A stretch of DNA of 11,302 nucleotides from Euperipatoides rowelli (Eukaryota; Onychophora; Udeonychophora; Euonychophora; Peripatopsidae): the NCBI GenBank assembly GCA_003024985.2, contig PXIH01S0000855.1; one strand, written 5' to 3'. Position 1 is the first letter of the stretch. Each line of letters begins with the position of its first letter. Positions 1-7,443 of this stretch are shown one piece after another. Both the position numbers and the translations under genes were made by a program. The notes under the pieces were generated by a model. The model saw only the letters and a program-made list of their open reading frames with translations, did no database searches and was not told the origin of the DNA.

Positions 1-331
1 TTTAAAAACAGAATAGATCTCCATTAAATTTCAAATAATTATTTTAGATAAATGCTGTCGGTGAAAAAGTTTAAGGCTTACTTTACCTATTAAATTAAAT
101 TAACAAAAATATAAAAATTTAAAAAAAACAGATTAAATTTACAAAACTATACGGCTACTTAGTTCTCACCCATTAGATTTGCATAGAGTGAAAATAGCCG
201 GAAGTTAGAGAGGTCGTACAATGACATTTCACTCGCTGTCATCACTTTTGAGGGCTGCCTATATTGGAGTGTGTATCACGTGACAGACTTTTTAATAAAA
301 TATTAATATAAAATCAATGGAACATTAAATT
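1..331. other. Non-coding stretch, no gene seen
   Basis: No exon or RNA gene is recognised here. Positions about 140-290 are less AT-rich than the surroundings and include CACGTG (an E-box-like 6-mer) near 278-283. Nothing else supports a promoter. If the exon at 655 belongs to the beta-adaptin gene, this is intron or misplaced flank. Confidence 0.4.
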
Positions 332-404
332 TAAAAAAAAAATAGAATTTTTTTTAAAAAAAATAAGGAAATGAAATTGATAGTTTTTAATTTTCACTAT
401 TTTA
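332..404 (+). repeat. 73-bp direct repeat, copy A
   Basis: These 73 bases are identical to 6084-6156, in the same orientation and 5752 bases apart. The repeat starts with ten A's and contains a T8A8 block followed by non-simple sequence (ATGAAATTGATAG and onwards), so it is not only low complexity. Flanks diverge on both sides. The copies lie upstream of the two halves of the ear platform, whose exon order is disturbed. It may be an unmerged assembly overlap or a genuine duplication. Confidence 0.9.
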
Positions 405-654
405 TGATATTCATCTATTAAGAACCAATAACATATACAGTAATATAAAAATCTAAGGGAAATAGAGGTCCTTTTTCGATAAGAAAAATTGAACTCTACT
501 TTGAACATTTTTCTATAACATGCTCTCCATTTACCATATCATTCTTCAAATTTGGCTATTAAATAGAAATCTTTGTATTTAGTATGTTCAGCTGGTGGAT
601 TTTTTTTTAATTTCTATCTTAAAGGTCTGATAACTATTTATTTTTTATTTAAAG
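405..654. other. Intron-like sequence upstream of the platform exon
   Basis: This is AT-rich non-coding sequence. Its last 40 bases form a T-rich tract ending TTTATTTAAAG, which serves as a 3' splice site with AG at 653-654. A frame beginning with ATG at 573 runs through this tract into the exon, but it is a different frame from the beta-adaptin reading and I treat it as a shadow. Confidence 0.6.
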
Positions 655-826
655 GTTGCAGTAAAGAACAATGTGGATGTGTTTTACTTCAGTTGTGTTG
701 TTCCAATGAATGCATTCTTTACAGAGGATGGGCAAATGGACAAGAGAGTATTTTTGGCAACTTGGAAAGACATTCCTACTCAAAATGAAGTGCAATACAC
801 CATCCAGAATGTTAATCTTTCTGCCG
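655..826 (+). CDS. AP2B1/AP1B1: Beta-adaptin (AP-1/AP-2 beta) exon: ear platform, first part
   Basis: This internal exon encodes 57 residues plus one base of a split codon. It begins VAVKNNVDVFYFSC, continues through FLATWKDIP and ends near NVNLSAG, and it closely matches the start of the C-terminal platform subdomain of beta-adaptins. That platform binds accessory and cargo-adaptor proteins in clathrin-coated vesicle formation on the cytosolic membrane face. The Trp codon at 763-765 and the following Lys correspond to W841/K842 of human AP2B1, in the known ligand-binding site. The acceptor AG is at 653-654 and the donor GT at 827-828. The exon starts in phase 0 and ends with one base (G), which joins AT at 6554 to make Asp and continue in frame. 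It lies upstream of the hinge and sandwich exons, although in the protein it follows them. AP-1 versus AP-2 identity cannot be settled because many invertebrates share one subunit. Confidence 0.93.
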
Positions 827-1480
827 GTATATACTGCATATTTCTTTAATCTTAATATTTATGACTTATTTATCATATCTTTTATTTAATTTTTATAGTT
901 TTAGTGTAGTAAATTTCAAACTAGGTTAGATAAATACTGTAAGTACAAACATCTTACTAATTAAGAATAAATCTTAATAATTGCAGATATATTTTAAATG
1001 GAATTAGTTTTCTATTATTGTATTTTTGTTGCCAATCATATGGTAATATTGACAGCTTTTAGCCATCTTTAAATATCCTTCATTTCTTTCCCTGCTTATT
1101 CCATAGCTTATCTATTAATTTTTAATCTAAAGTAGAGAGTAATTTCTCCCAACACTTGTTACCATAGCCCTTGTATTTGTAATTTTAAAATGAATACCTA
1201 ATCCGTCTTACTACTGTTAAACATCTTTATTATTTGTCATCCCAGACTATAAAAAAATGTTATAACTTTTTAATGTGGAATTTAAAAAATGAAAAAAAAA
1301 CAAAACAAAATAATGAAGGTAGATACTAGCATTGAACTGATATTACTATTATGATACTTTAACCTGATATGCCATGGGAAACTATTGTTCTGAATTATTT
1401 AAAATTTATCTTTATTTTTTTTTTCCAAGTATGATTATCATAATCATTAACTATTTGTAATTTTACCCAAAGTGCTAATT
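827..1480. other. Intron-like AT-rich sequence, no gene seen
   Basis: The donor GTATAT opens this stretch. It has stops in all frames, many T and A runs, and no recognisable exon, RNA or repeat. The beta-adaptin exon that should precede or follow 655-826 in the protein is not here. Confidence 0.6.
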
Positions 1481-1569
1481 TATATACTGTATATATATAT
1501 ATATATATATATATACTGTATAACAGTATATATACATACTGTATATATATATACTGTATAACAGTATAT
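1481..1569. repeat. (TA)n / TATACTGTATA palindromic microsatellite
   Basis: A (TA)n run of about 26 bases is flanked by self-complementary units TATACTGTATA and ATAACAGTATAT. TACTGTA or ACAGTAT cores recur several times within 90 bases. The units can pair with one another and with the second tract at 1703-1857, on the far side of a GC-richer island. Alternating stop-free TAT/ATA codons make long spurious reading frames here on both strands, which should not be read as genes. Confidence 0.9.
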
Positions 1570-1701
1570 AGGCCCCAGTGGTATGTAATGCATGCCAAGG
1601 TAAACTGGGATCTTGAAAGGATCCAGAAGAGGACAAGGGGTGATAATATAGAGCCCTTTGTCAAGGCAGGTGATTTGGGAATCACAGCAGCTCAACTATA
1701 A
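1570..1701 (+). other. GC-richer island with an unrecognised open frame
   Basis: About 130 bases stand out by being roughly half G+C between AT microsatellites. On the plus strand a frame runs open to TAA at 1699-1701. Its first in-island ATG is at 1588 and gives 37 residues, including VNWDLERIQKRTRGDN and a tail ending GITAAQL. The mix of amino acids looks protein-like, unlike the shadow frames nearby. TATAG at 1567-1571 could act as a 3' splice acceptor. The minus strand is also open. I do not recognise the protein and it matches no part of beta-adaptin that I know. It could be a fragment of a mobile element, a misplaced exon of another gene, or chance. Confidence 0.3.
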
Positions 1702-1702
1702 C

Positions 1703-1857
1703 TTGTATAGTACAGTATATACTTTGTATACTGTTTATATTGAATATGCTCTAGGGCTATATACTGTATATACTGCATATAGTATATACAGTATATAGTG
1801 TGTGTACTGTATGTGCTTATATATTGTACATTCACAGTATACTGTATATAATTATAT
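1703..1857. repeat. TATACTG/CAGTATA microsatellite, second tract
   Basis: This is an imperfect continuation of the satellite at 1481-1569, with repeated TACAGTATA, TATACTGTATA and TACTGCATA variants. Units occur in both orientations, so the tract is strongly self-complementary. It ends just before the acceptor of the hinge exon. Confidence 0.85.
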
Positions 1858-1874
1858 ATTTAATGTATGTTTAG

Positions 1875-2012
1875 CTCGGGGTCCCTGAACCAGTAGGTGG
1901 TGGTAATGGTGGTCTTGGCGGATTTGGAAGTATTGGAAGTAGTAGTACCACTGGTCTGCTTGGAGATATCTTTGGTTTTAGCTCGCCAGTCTCATATGTT
2001 CTGCCTAAGCAG
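1875..2012 (+). CDS. AP2B1/AP1B1: Beta-adaptin exon: end of glycine-rich hinge and start of ear
   Basis: This phase-0 exon of 46 codons starts LGVPEPVGGGNGG, passes through a Gly/Ser-rich stretch and LLGDIFGF, and ends SYVLPKQ. The (S/T)(F/Y)VxPK ending is typical of the junction between hinge and appendage in AP-1/AP-2 beta subunits. The acceptor is GTTTAG (AG at 1873-1874) and the donor is GTAAAT at 2013. Reading phase is continuous with the next exon at 2134. The hinge of these proteins normally carries a clathrin box (LLNLD-type); none is visible in this exon, so it presumably lies in an upstream exon outside the window. The exon is recognised mainly through its end and its linkage to the following exon, since hinges diverge quickly. 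Confidence 0.88.
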
Positions 2013-2133
2013 GTAAATAAAATATTGGGTAAACCTGTAATCAAGGTTTTTTTTTTATTCTGTTAAATATCACACTATGTATATTAGTTTTGCTCAGTAT
2101 ATTTCAAATAATATGTAACTATTTTCATAACAG
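2013..2133 (+). other. Short intron between hinge and sandwich exons
   Basis: This 121-bp intron opens GTAAAT and closes TTTTCATAACAG. It is phase 0, T-rich before the acceptor, and contains nothing else of note. It is the only intron in the window whose two flanking exons are adjacent in the protein and close in the DNA. Confidence 0.88.
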
Positions 2134-2279
2134 GTTTGGCTAGCCGCAACCAAAGGAAAAGGTTTGGAGATCTCGGGAACTTTCTCCAGAAAAAGTGGTC
2201 AAGTTTTTATGGATATGACTTTTCAAAATAAAGCGATGCAGGCTATGTCTGGCTTTGCTATTCAACTGAATAAAAACAG
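2134..2279 (+). CDS. AP2B1/AP1B1: Beta-adaptin exon: ear beta-sandwich subdomain
   Basis: This exon encodes 48 codons plus two bases (AG). It begins VWLAATKGKGLEISGTFSR, continues with GQVFMDMTFQNKAM and ends FAIQLNKN. This is the immunoglobulin-like sandwich of the beta-adaptin appendage. KGLEISGTF and FAIQxNxN are strongly conserved in AP1B1 and AP2B1. The acceptor AACAG ends at 2133 and the donor GTATTT begins at 2280. The split codon AG_ would complete as Ser or Arg, and Ser is usual at this point. The next exon expected, about 40-45 residues ending just before VAVKNN, was not found downstream. Instead the next recognised exon (6554) has a different incoming phase and skips the first half of the platform, so direct splicing 2279-6554 would break the frame. 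Confidence 0.93.
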
Positions 2280-2466
2280 GTATTTTAGTACCAATGAAGT
2301 GTCAAATTAATGCATACATTGTATATGAAGAAATAATTTAGGTCTTATAGTTTTCAGATTTCCTCACATTCTACAGTTTCTTATTCACTTTTCTTGTAAA
2401 CTAAAAAATTATGGGCAATAAATACTTGTCTGATAAAGAAATTTTTATATCATTTACAAACAAACA

Positions 2467-3259
2467 AATTATCCGGATAACAACAAACTGTGGTTCTATG
2501 TTGTCCCTAGTTCTATTCTAATATTTTGTTGTAAAAACTATAGTTCTATCTAATGTATCCTTAGGTTATCCGGTTATAGGTTATCCGATCATTAAATACA
2601 GTTACAATTATTGAAATTTACTATTTGATAACCATCGATATAATATTTTCTAATAAAACTTTCCATAGCTATACGTTTATAATTTTTATCATCATTGATA
2701 AATTCCCACACAAACCAGGAAATCAAAAGTGTAAAAAAATGTAATTAAACTTAAAATAAAAATTTTCAAATAACATCCATTTCAATAGTTGAAAATTTTC
2801 CAAAGCAAATAGATTGTCAAATGAGAATCCGGAAAATGACCACTCGATTGCATTTAATTTTCTCCAGATTAATAGTTTTGTTGAAATAACTACGATCGAG
2901 GAAATGAACTTTTCTTTAAATTTTTAACTAGCTTAATGATAAAGTCTTATAAAATACTGAAACACGAATAAAGATATATACATAGAACATATTTTTATTT
3001 TTAAATTATTTCATATTGAAAATGATCGTTTATGCTCGACAATTGTCTAGATTAAAAAAAAAAAAGTCAGTCACTTTGTTTTAGTGGTAAAAATAGAAAC
3101 CTAGAAAGATGTTACAGTATATATACTAACTTTATAAGCTTTCTACTTTGAATTATTTAACAAATAACTTGACAAAATTAATATACTGTTCTTAGTTATG
3201 ATAATGTGTTGGTTCAAAATTAATTGCTTTTATCAAATTATAGAAATAGCCGGATAATT
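2467..3259. repeat. Possible non-autonomous element with TTATCCGG motifs
   Basis: AATTATCCGG at 2467-2476 is mirrored by CCGGATAATT at 3250-3259. The first lies in a 12-base perfect palindrome, TTATCCGGATAA (2469-2480). A 15-base imperfect tandem repeat (AGGTTATCCGGTTAT, then AGGTTATCCGATCAT) fills 2563-2592. Clusters of such GC-containing motifs in AT-rich DNA are seen in subterminal repeats of hAT-type transposons, but no transposase frame, clear ends or target-site duplication are visible. The limits are guesses. Confidence 0.3.
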
Positions 3260-3310
3260 CTAATATTTTTAAAAATCCCTCCACCCGGGATGTTTTTTTT
3301 TTTTTTTTTN

Positions 3311-4047
3311 AAATTTATTATAAGACATGTCCCCAGTTGTAATCATAAATCTAAATTAAAATTAACAAATAAATATTACTACCCTAATAAAATTCTTTGT
3401 TAATGTATATAATAGCTATGCTAGCTACAGTAGTTAACATTTAGATAATTTTTTTCTAGAGATCAGGAAAATAATTATAGAGCTTTCAAGTGTTACGCTT
3501 TAATAAATATTAATATAGTTTATAATACTTAACTGATTGCTAATGTAAATTACATGTAAATCTTGTATCTGAGTGTAGATTTAGAATAGCTGTTCGTCAA
3601 ATGTCTGCTCAAGAATAGTTGAAATCTACGTAGGCAGGAAAAAATTCTGAAAATAAATATTTATTTTTATTTTTAAACATTGTATACATTTATTGACCAT
3701 TTATTAAGTAATTTCTATTGAATTTCATTCATACTCATTGTATATTCTGTATATTAAATGCTTAGTAAAATAGTAGTGCATTAACAACTTGTACTTAGTC
3801 AAAGAGGTATGTAATGAAATTCGATCGACAGATCAAAAGCGATTAAAATTGTATAAGAATGTATTTAATTTTGAAATTAAAATGAAATATGTATGTTGTT
3901 TTAATCTCTAAATAATTGTGATAATAAATTATATAAATTGCTTAGAATTTATAAGGTCAGATGCTATAAATATGCTCAGGGTCATGTGATCTACAAAGTT
4001 ATTTACTATAGAGAATTATCACTATAACGAGAACAGTTGCTACAAGA
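3311..4047. other. Intron-like sequence, no gene seen
   Basis: A single N at 3310 follows a T run of about 18 bases and probably marks a sequencing or assembly uncertainty. The stretch after it is AT-rich with frequent stops. I see no exon, structured RNA or convincing repeat. Confidence 0.5.
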
Positions 4048-5540
4048 CTGCATATAAAGTTGGGATGAAAGGAATATTCATTTTGGCCGGATACCGAATA
4101 CTCGACCAAATATCTGTCCTATTTATTTTTTTAGTCAAAACATATAGACAACCTTGAAAGATGTTCGATTTTAAGCAATGCCATAGGGGAGAAAAAAAAT
4201 CTCTTCTTTTTTTTTTTCATTCATTTTGCTTAAAACTAGTAAAACACATCAAATTAAATCAATGTTTTGTATTTATTTTAAATGAACAAAATTTGTCCGT
4301 AATATGTAGTCATAAATAAATATAAGTGCTTATTTTTTTTTTTTTTTAAATCCTGGTATTAATTGATCATAATAATAATCAGATTCACTATAATGTAAGT
4401 TTTATTTCCAAATTTACATACTGGAATTATAACAAAAGTTAAAATATTTAAAAATTGCTTTGTATTTTTTTTTTTTCATTAAAAATATTGTGCTGGTGTT
4501 TTGTTTATTATAACATTGTCAAGCTGGTTAAGGGACATCATTTCTATGGTAACCACTAACCATTGAGTCATTCACCAATCAGATGCTGAAAGCTATCCAT
4601 AAACATCTGTTTCTGAATTCAGAGAACTGCCCCCCAAACGTTAGTTAAAACTGATATATTTTTTTTATTTCTTGTAAATTTCTAATTTTTTATAGCTAAA
4701 TTAAAGTTATGTTTAAAATAATCAAATAAGCTAATTATATTTTTTTAAACTAGTGTTAACTACAGCTTGTAATTTTGTAATAGTATTAGTTATTAAATTA
4801 CTAAATTAGCTTCTCTGCATTCTTTACTTTTATGTTTTGGCTCCACCTTTATAAGCGGTTCAATCCTATACCTTGACTGACGTGAAAAATTAAAGAAAGA
4901 TTATAAAATAATAAAAAAACTTAATTTATGTAGGCCTAAATCGCAAAGTTACTTTTATGACAAATTATGATGTTAAAAAGCCAATAATAATAAGTAGCTA
5001 GCTTTAAAGCAATCTTGTTTTTTCTTCTCCCCACGCAATAAGGCCACGTTCTTGAACCAATCAAGAATGAACAAGTGTGACGCAGCTGCTTAGAAGTTCT
5101 CGTAAAATATTAACGAATAGATTATTCTATTCAAAATAATTAGTTGACAAAAAAAAAAAAGACCATGGCAGTTTTGTAATGAATTTGTAAATTCCAGGGC
5201 ACAATATAATACGGTTTATTTTTCTCTTTTTTTTTTTAAAACAGAATAATAATCAGCCTTACTTCCCCTGAATCCCATATGATGTATTGCATTCATAATA
5301 AAATGCTAGCGTGTCTTCTCCCCGATGCATTCATAAAAGTACACTAACGGAATTTGAATTTCTAAAATACTACAGGACCACACCTTATTTTCTAACATTT
5401 ATTTAAGGAAAAACTCCCTTCCCCACTTGTTTAATATATTCAGGGAGATGACTAATATTTGGCCGAATACAGGTCTTAAAAGGCCGAATACTGTGAAACC
5501 CGGACGAATACCGAATATTCGTTTCATTTCTAATATACAG
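4048..5540. mobile_element. Candidate 1.5-kb non-autonomous DNA transposon
   Basis: The ends are imperfect inverted repeats. The left arm at 4048-4090 has CTGCATATA, then ATGAAA, GAATATTC and CCGG; the reverse complement of the right arm (5500-5540) has CTGTATAT, ATGAAA, GAATATTC and CCGG in the same order and similar spacing. Internal copies of GGCCGAATAC (5461-5470 and 5482-5491) and CCGAATA sit close to the ends, resembling subterminal motifs of hAT-like elements. No transposase frame is present; the one longer frame (5427-5687) runs across the right end and looks spurious. Exact boundaries and target-site duplications could not be fixed. Two GC-richer patches inside (about 4520-4640 and 5030-5100) carry CCAAT motifs. 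Family assignment is inference. Confidence 0.45.
5049..5067. promoter_or_regulatory. Palindrome with CCAAT centre
   Basis: TTCTTGA (5049-5055) and TCAAGAA (5061-5067) are perfect inverted arms around ACCAA, giving a CCAAT box in the middle and heat-shock-element-like TTCTTGAA on one side. It lies inside the candidate transposon, with no known gene start nearby. Regulatory activity is not shown. Confidence 0.2.
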
Positions 5541-6083
5541 AACAAATTTGAAAGGCCCCTCCAAACTCCAGTTTTAATGCTATTTTACTCCTGTTACAAC
5601 AGTTACATTTCATACAAATTCCTGATAAAACGAGCAAAAATTGAATTTCCATTAATTCTTGTTCTTTGTATTAAATGCCTTGTTTGAAACAAAATTTGTA
5701 CATTCAGTATGTTCTTTGTTATTAAAAGCTTTAAAAGAAGGAAAAAAAAAAACCTTATAAAATAGATTTTAATCTACATTAGCTGAAGTCCTAGCATATG
5801 GGATATTCACATTATTTACTTGCAAGGGGGGGGGGGGAAGGAATCACAATAGAAGTTTCAGGTATGTGATGCTAGCACAGCTTGATTTATTAGTAGCATT
5901 TCAAAAGTTTAATTAAACAAAGAATTGATTTTTTTTTAATGTCGAAATAAGTTTTTATGATAGTCTTTTGAAACTTTCTGTAACGAGAGTACACTGTATT
6001 TCAAATGTAGCTTCAGATTAGCCTGTAAATTTTAAATTACATAACCAAAATATGTTTTTGAATTTTTGAAATTTTAGAGGAAA
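5541..6083. other. Intron-like sequence with a G12 run
   Basis: No gene or RNA is recognised. A run of twelve G's lies at 5826-5837, followed by AAGG; such G tracts are striking against the AT-rich background and are prone to sequencing error. The rest is AT-rich with stops in all frames. Confidence 0.5.
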
Positions 6084-6156
6084 TAAAAAAAAAATAGAAT
6101 TTTTTTTAAAAAAAATAAGGAAATGAAATTGATAGTTTTTAATTTTCACTATTTTA
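6084..6156 (+). repeat. 73-bp direct repeat, copy B
   Basis: This is the exact copy of 332-404. After it the sequence continues to an N at 6219 and then to the second platform exon at 6554. If the first platform exon (655-826), which follows copy A, were placed after this copy, the exons would read in protein order. Confidence 0.9.
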
Positions 6157-6553
6157 GATGAAAATATTTTTTTTTGACAGTTTGCCTCATTGTGTCTCTT
6201 ATTTGAGTTCTAATTTTTNTATTTTGCATTGTTAAGTTTTTTAGGTTTAAATTTCCATTTTAAATATGTAGCCTATAAGTATATTCCTTTATGATTTAAA
6301 TTCATTTATTAATTAGCCTTGTAAACGACGTATGAATCATTTAACAGAAATTAAAAATTATATTGTGAAAAGTTTACTCTTGAACCACAGAATAAATTAT
6401 GATTCAAATGACACTTGGAGATCTCAAAAAAAAAAAAAGTATTATCCATGAAACGTGTCACTGTTTAAATTGAAGTTCTAATCTGTTGACATGTTTTTGA
6501 CTTGATTTAAATTTCTCAGATTTAATTTTTTTAAAAAACTTTAATTTGTCTAG

Positions 6554-6708
6554 ATGCAGTTTCTCAAACACTCCAACAGAATAATATCTTTACAATAGCA
6601 AAGCGAAATGTGGAAGGTCAGGATATGTTATATCAGTCTTTAAAGTTAACTAATGGTATTTGGGTTTTAGCTGAGCTGAAGATACAACCCGGCAACCCTA
6701 ATTTCACG
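6554..6708 (+). CDS. AP2B1/AP1B1: Beta-adaptin exon: ear platform, second part
   Basis: The exon begins with AT, the last two bases of a split codon, followed by 51 codons and ending in phase 0. Residues run AVSQTLQQNNIFTIAKRNVE, then the highly conserved GQDMLYQSLKLTNGIWVLAE, and end PGNPNFT. This is the distal platform subdomain of the beta appendage. The Tyr codon at 6631-6633 and Glu codon at 6673-6675 correspond to Y888 and E902 of human AP2B1, part of the helical-ligand binding site whose other half (Trp, Lys) is in exon 655-826. The acceptor TTTGTCTAG ends at 6553 and the donor GTAAGT begins at 6709. The incoming phase matches 655-826 (G+AT = Asp), not 2134-2279. The last ~24 residues of the family, starting LSLK, are not seen downstream and may lie beyond the window. 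Confidence 0.95.
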
Positions 6709-6977
6709 GTAAGTTGATTTGATTTTTTTCCCTGCCCTCGTGAATTTGACAGGCTTATACATCTTTAAAATGATTATTGTGAAATTAATTCTTCATTTAT
6801 TAATAGAAGGAAAAGACCAAAGTTTTTGGGGGGTTTTATCTGGACCTTGTAACATTGTTAAATTTAACTATTTAGCAATATTTTTAAAAAAACATTTTGC
6901 ACAAAATACTATCAAAAATTATATTTTTAATTAAATTTTTTTTTTTCCAATTGAAATCATTTTTAAGCATTCCTTGA
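6709..6977. other. Start of the last intron-like stretch
   Basis: The stretch opens with a near-consensus donor GTAAGTTG. A plus-strand frame at 6719-6934 overlaps it, but its low-complexity, Lys/Asn/Ile/Phe-rich product and its position just after a strong donor argue that it is not a gene. Confidence 0.6.
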
Positions 6978-7187
6978 ATATTTTGAAAAACAACTGTCTA
7001 ATTCCATTTTCAATATCTTTACATTTTTTGCACTTGTATACATTTTTTTATCTGCTGTATAAGTTCATATTTTTTTATTTAAATTTTACTTTTATATTAG
7101 GCCAAAAAAAATAATATTTAGTTTCTCAGGCAAAGTTTTATTAACCAGACTGATTTCCAAGAATTTATATTTTATTTAATTTTAGCA
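6978..7187 (+). repeat. 210-bp exact duplication, copy 1, ending at an N
   Basis: These 210 bases are identical to 8630-8839. This copy stops immediately before the N at 7188, and the other starts immediately after the N at 8629. No mismatch was seen on reading both copies side by side. Such placement at two Ns is what an unmerged overlap between contig ends would give. Confidence 0.95.
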
Positions 7188-7216
7188 NCTTGCTGGTTAT
7201 TTTTTTTCATTAGGAC

Positions 7217-7443
7217 ATTCCTAACTTTCTTCAAAGAGCTTGAGCTTGACTAATTGGCCAGGCGCAACACAGATAATTACTAAAAAAAAAAAATTTTAAA
7301 ATGCATAAAAAAAAAGTTATAAAGTGGTTTATTCCTAACTTTCTTCAAAGAGCTTGAGCTTGACTAATTGGCCAGGCGCAACACAGATAATTACTAAAAA
7401 AAATAATTTTAAAATGCATAAAAAAAAAGTTATAAAGTGGTTT
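7217..7443 (+). repeat. Tandem duplication, two ~114-bp units
   Basis: Units 7217-7330 and 7331-7443 both run from ATTCCTAACTTTCTTCAAAG through CCAGGCGCAACACAG to AAAGTGGTTT. They differ only in an A run (12 A's versus A8TAA). The second unit leads directly into the left inverted end of a transposon-like element, and the first unit ends within the same end sequence. A reading frame at 7354-7557 falls across this junction and is not a convincing gene. Confidence 0.93.

Noticed and set aside
314-508. Minus-strand open frame of 64 residues
   Set aside because: It is Phe/Ile/Lys/Asn-rich, low complexity, and built partly on the A/T runs of the 73-bp repeat; no protein-like features.
573-788. Plus-strand open frame of 71 residues
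   Set aside because: It is a shifted frame over the beta-adaptin exon 655-826; the homologous reading is in another frame.
1395-1695. Two overlapping minus-strand frames
   Set aside because: Most of their length is TAT/ATA repeat translated as Tyr/Ile; only the GC-rich island part is worth keeping, and it is described separately.
5427-5687. Plus-strand frame of 86 residues
   Set aside because: It crosses the right inverted end of the candidate element and has no recognisable domain.
6719-6934. Plus-strand frame of 71 residues just after the exon at 6554-6708
   Set aside because: It lies in the intron right behind a near-consensus donor and has low-complexity composition.
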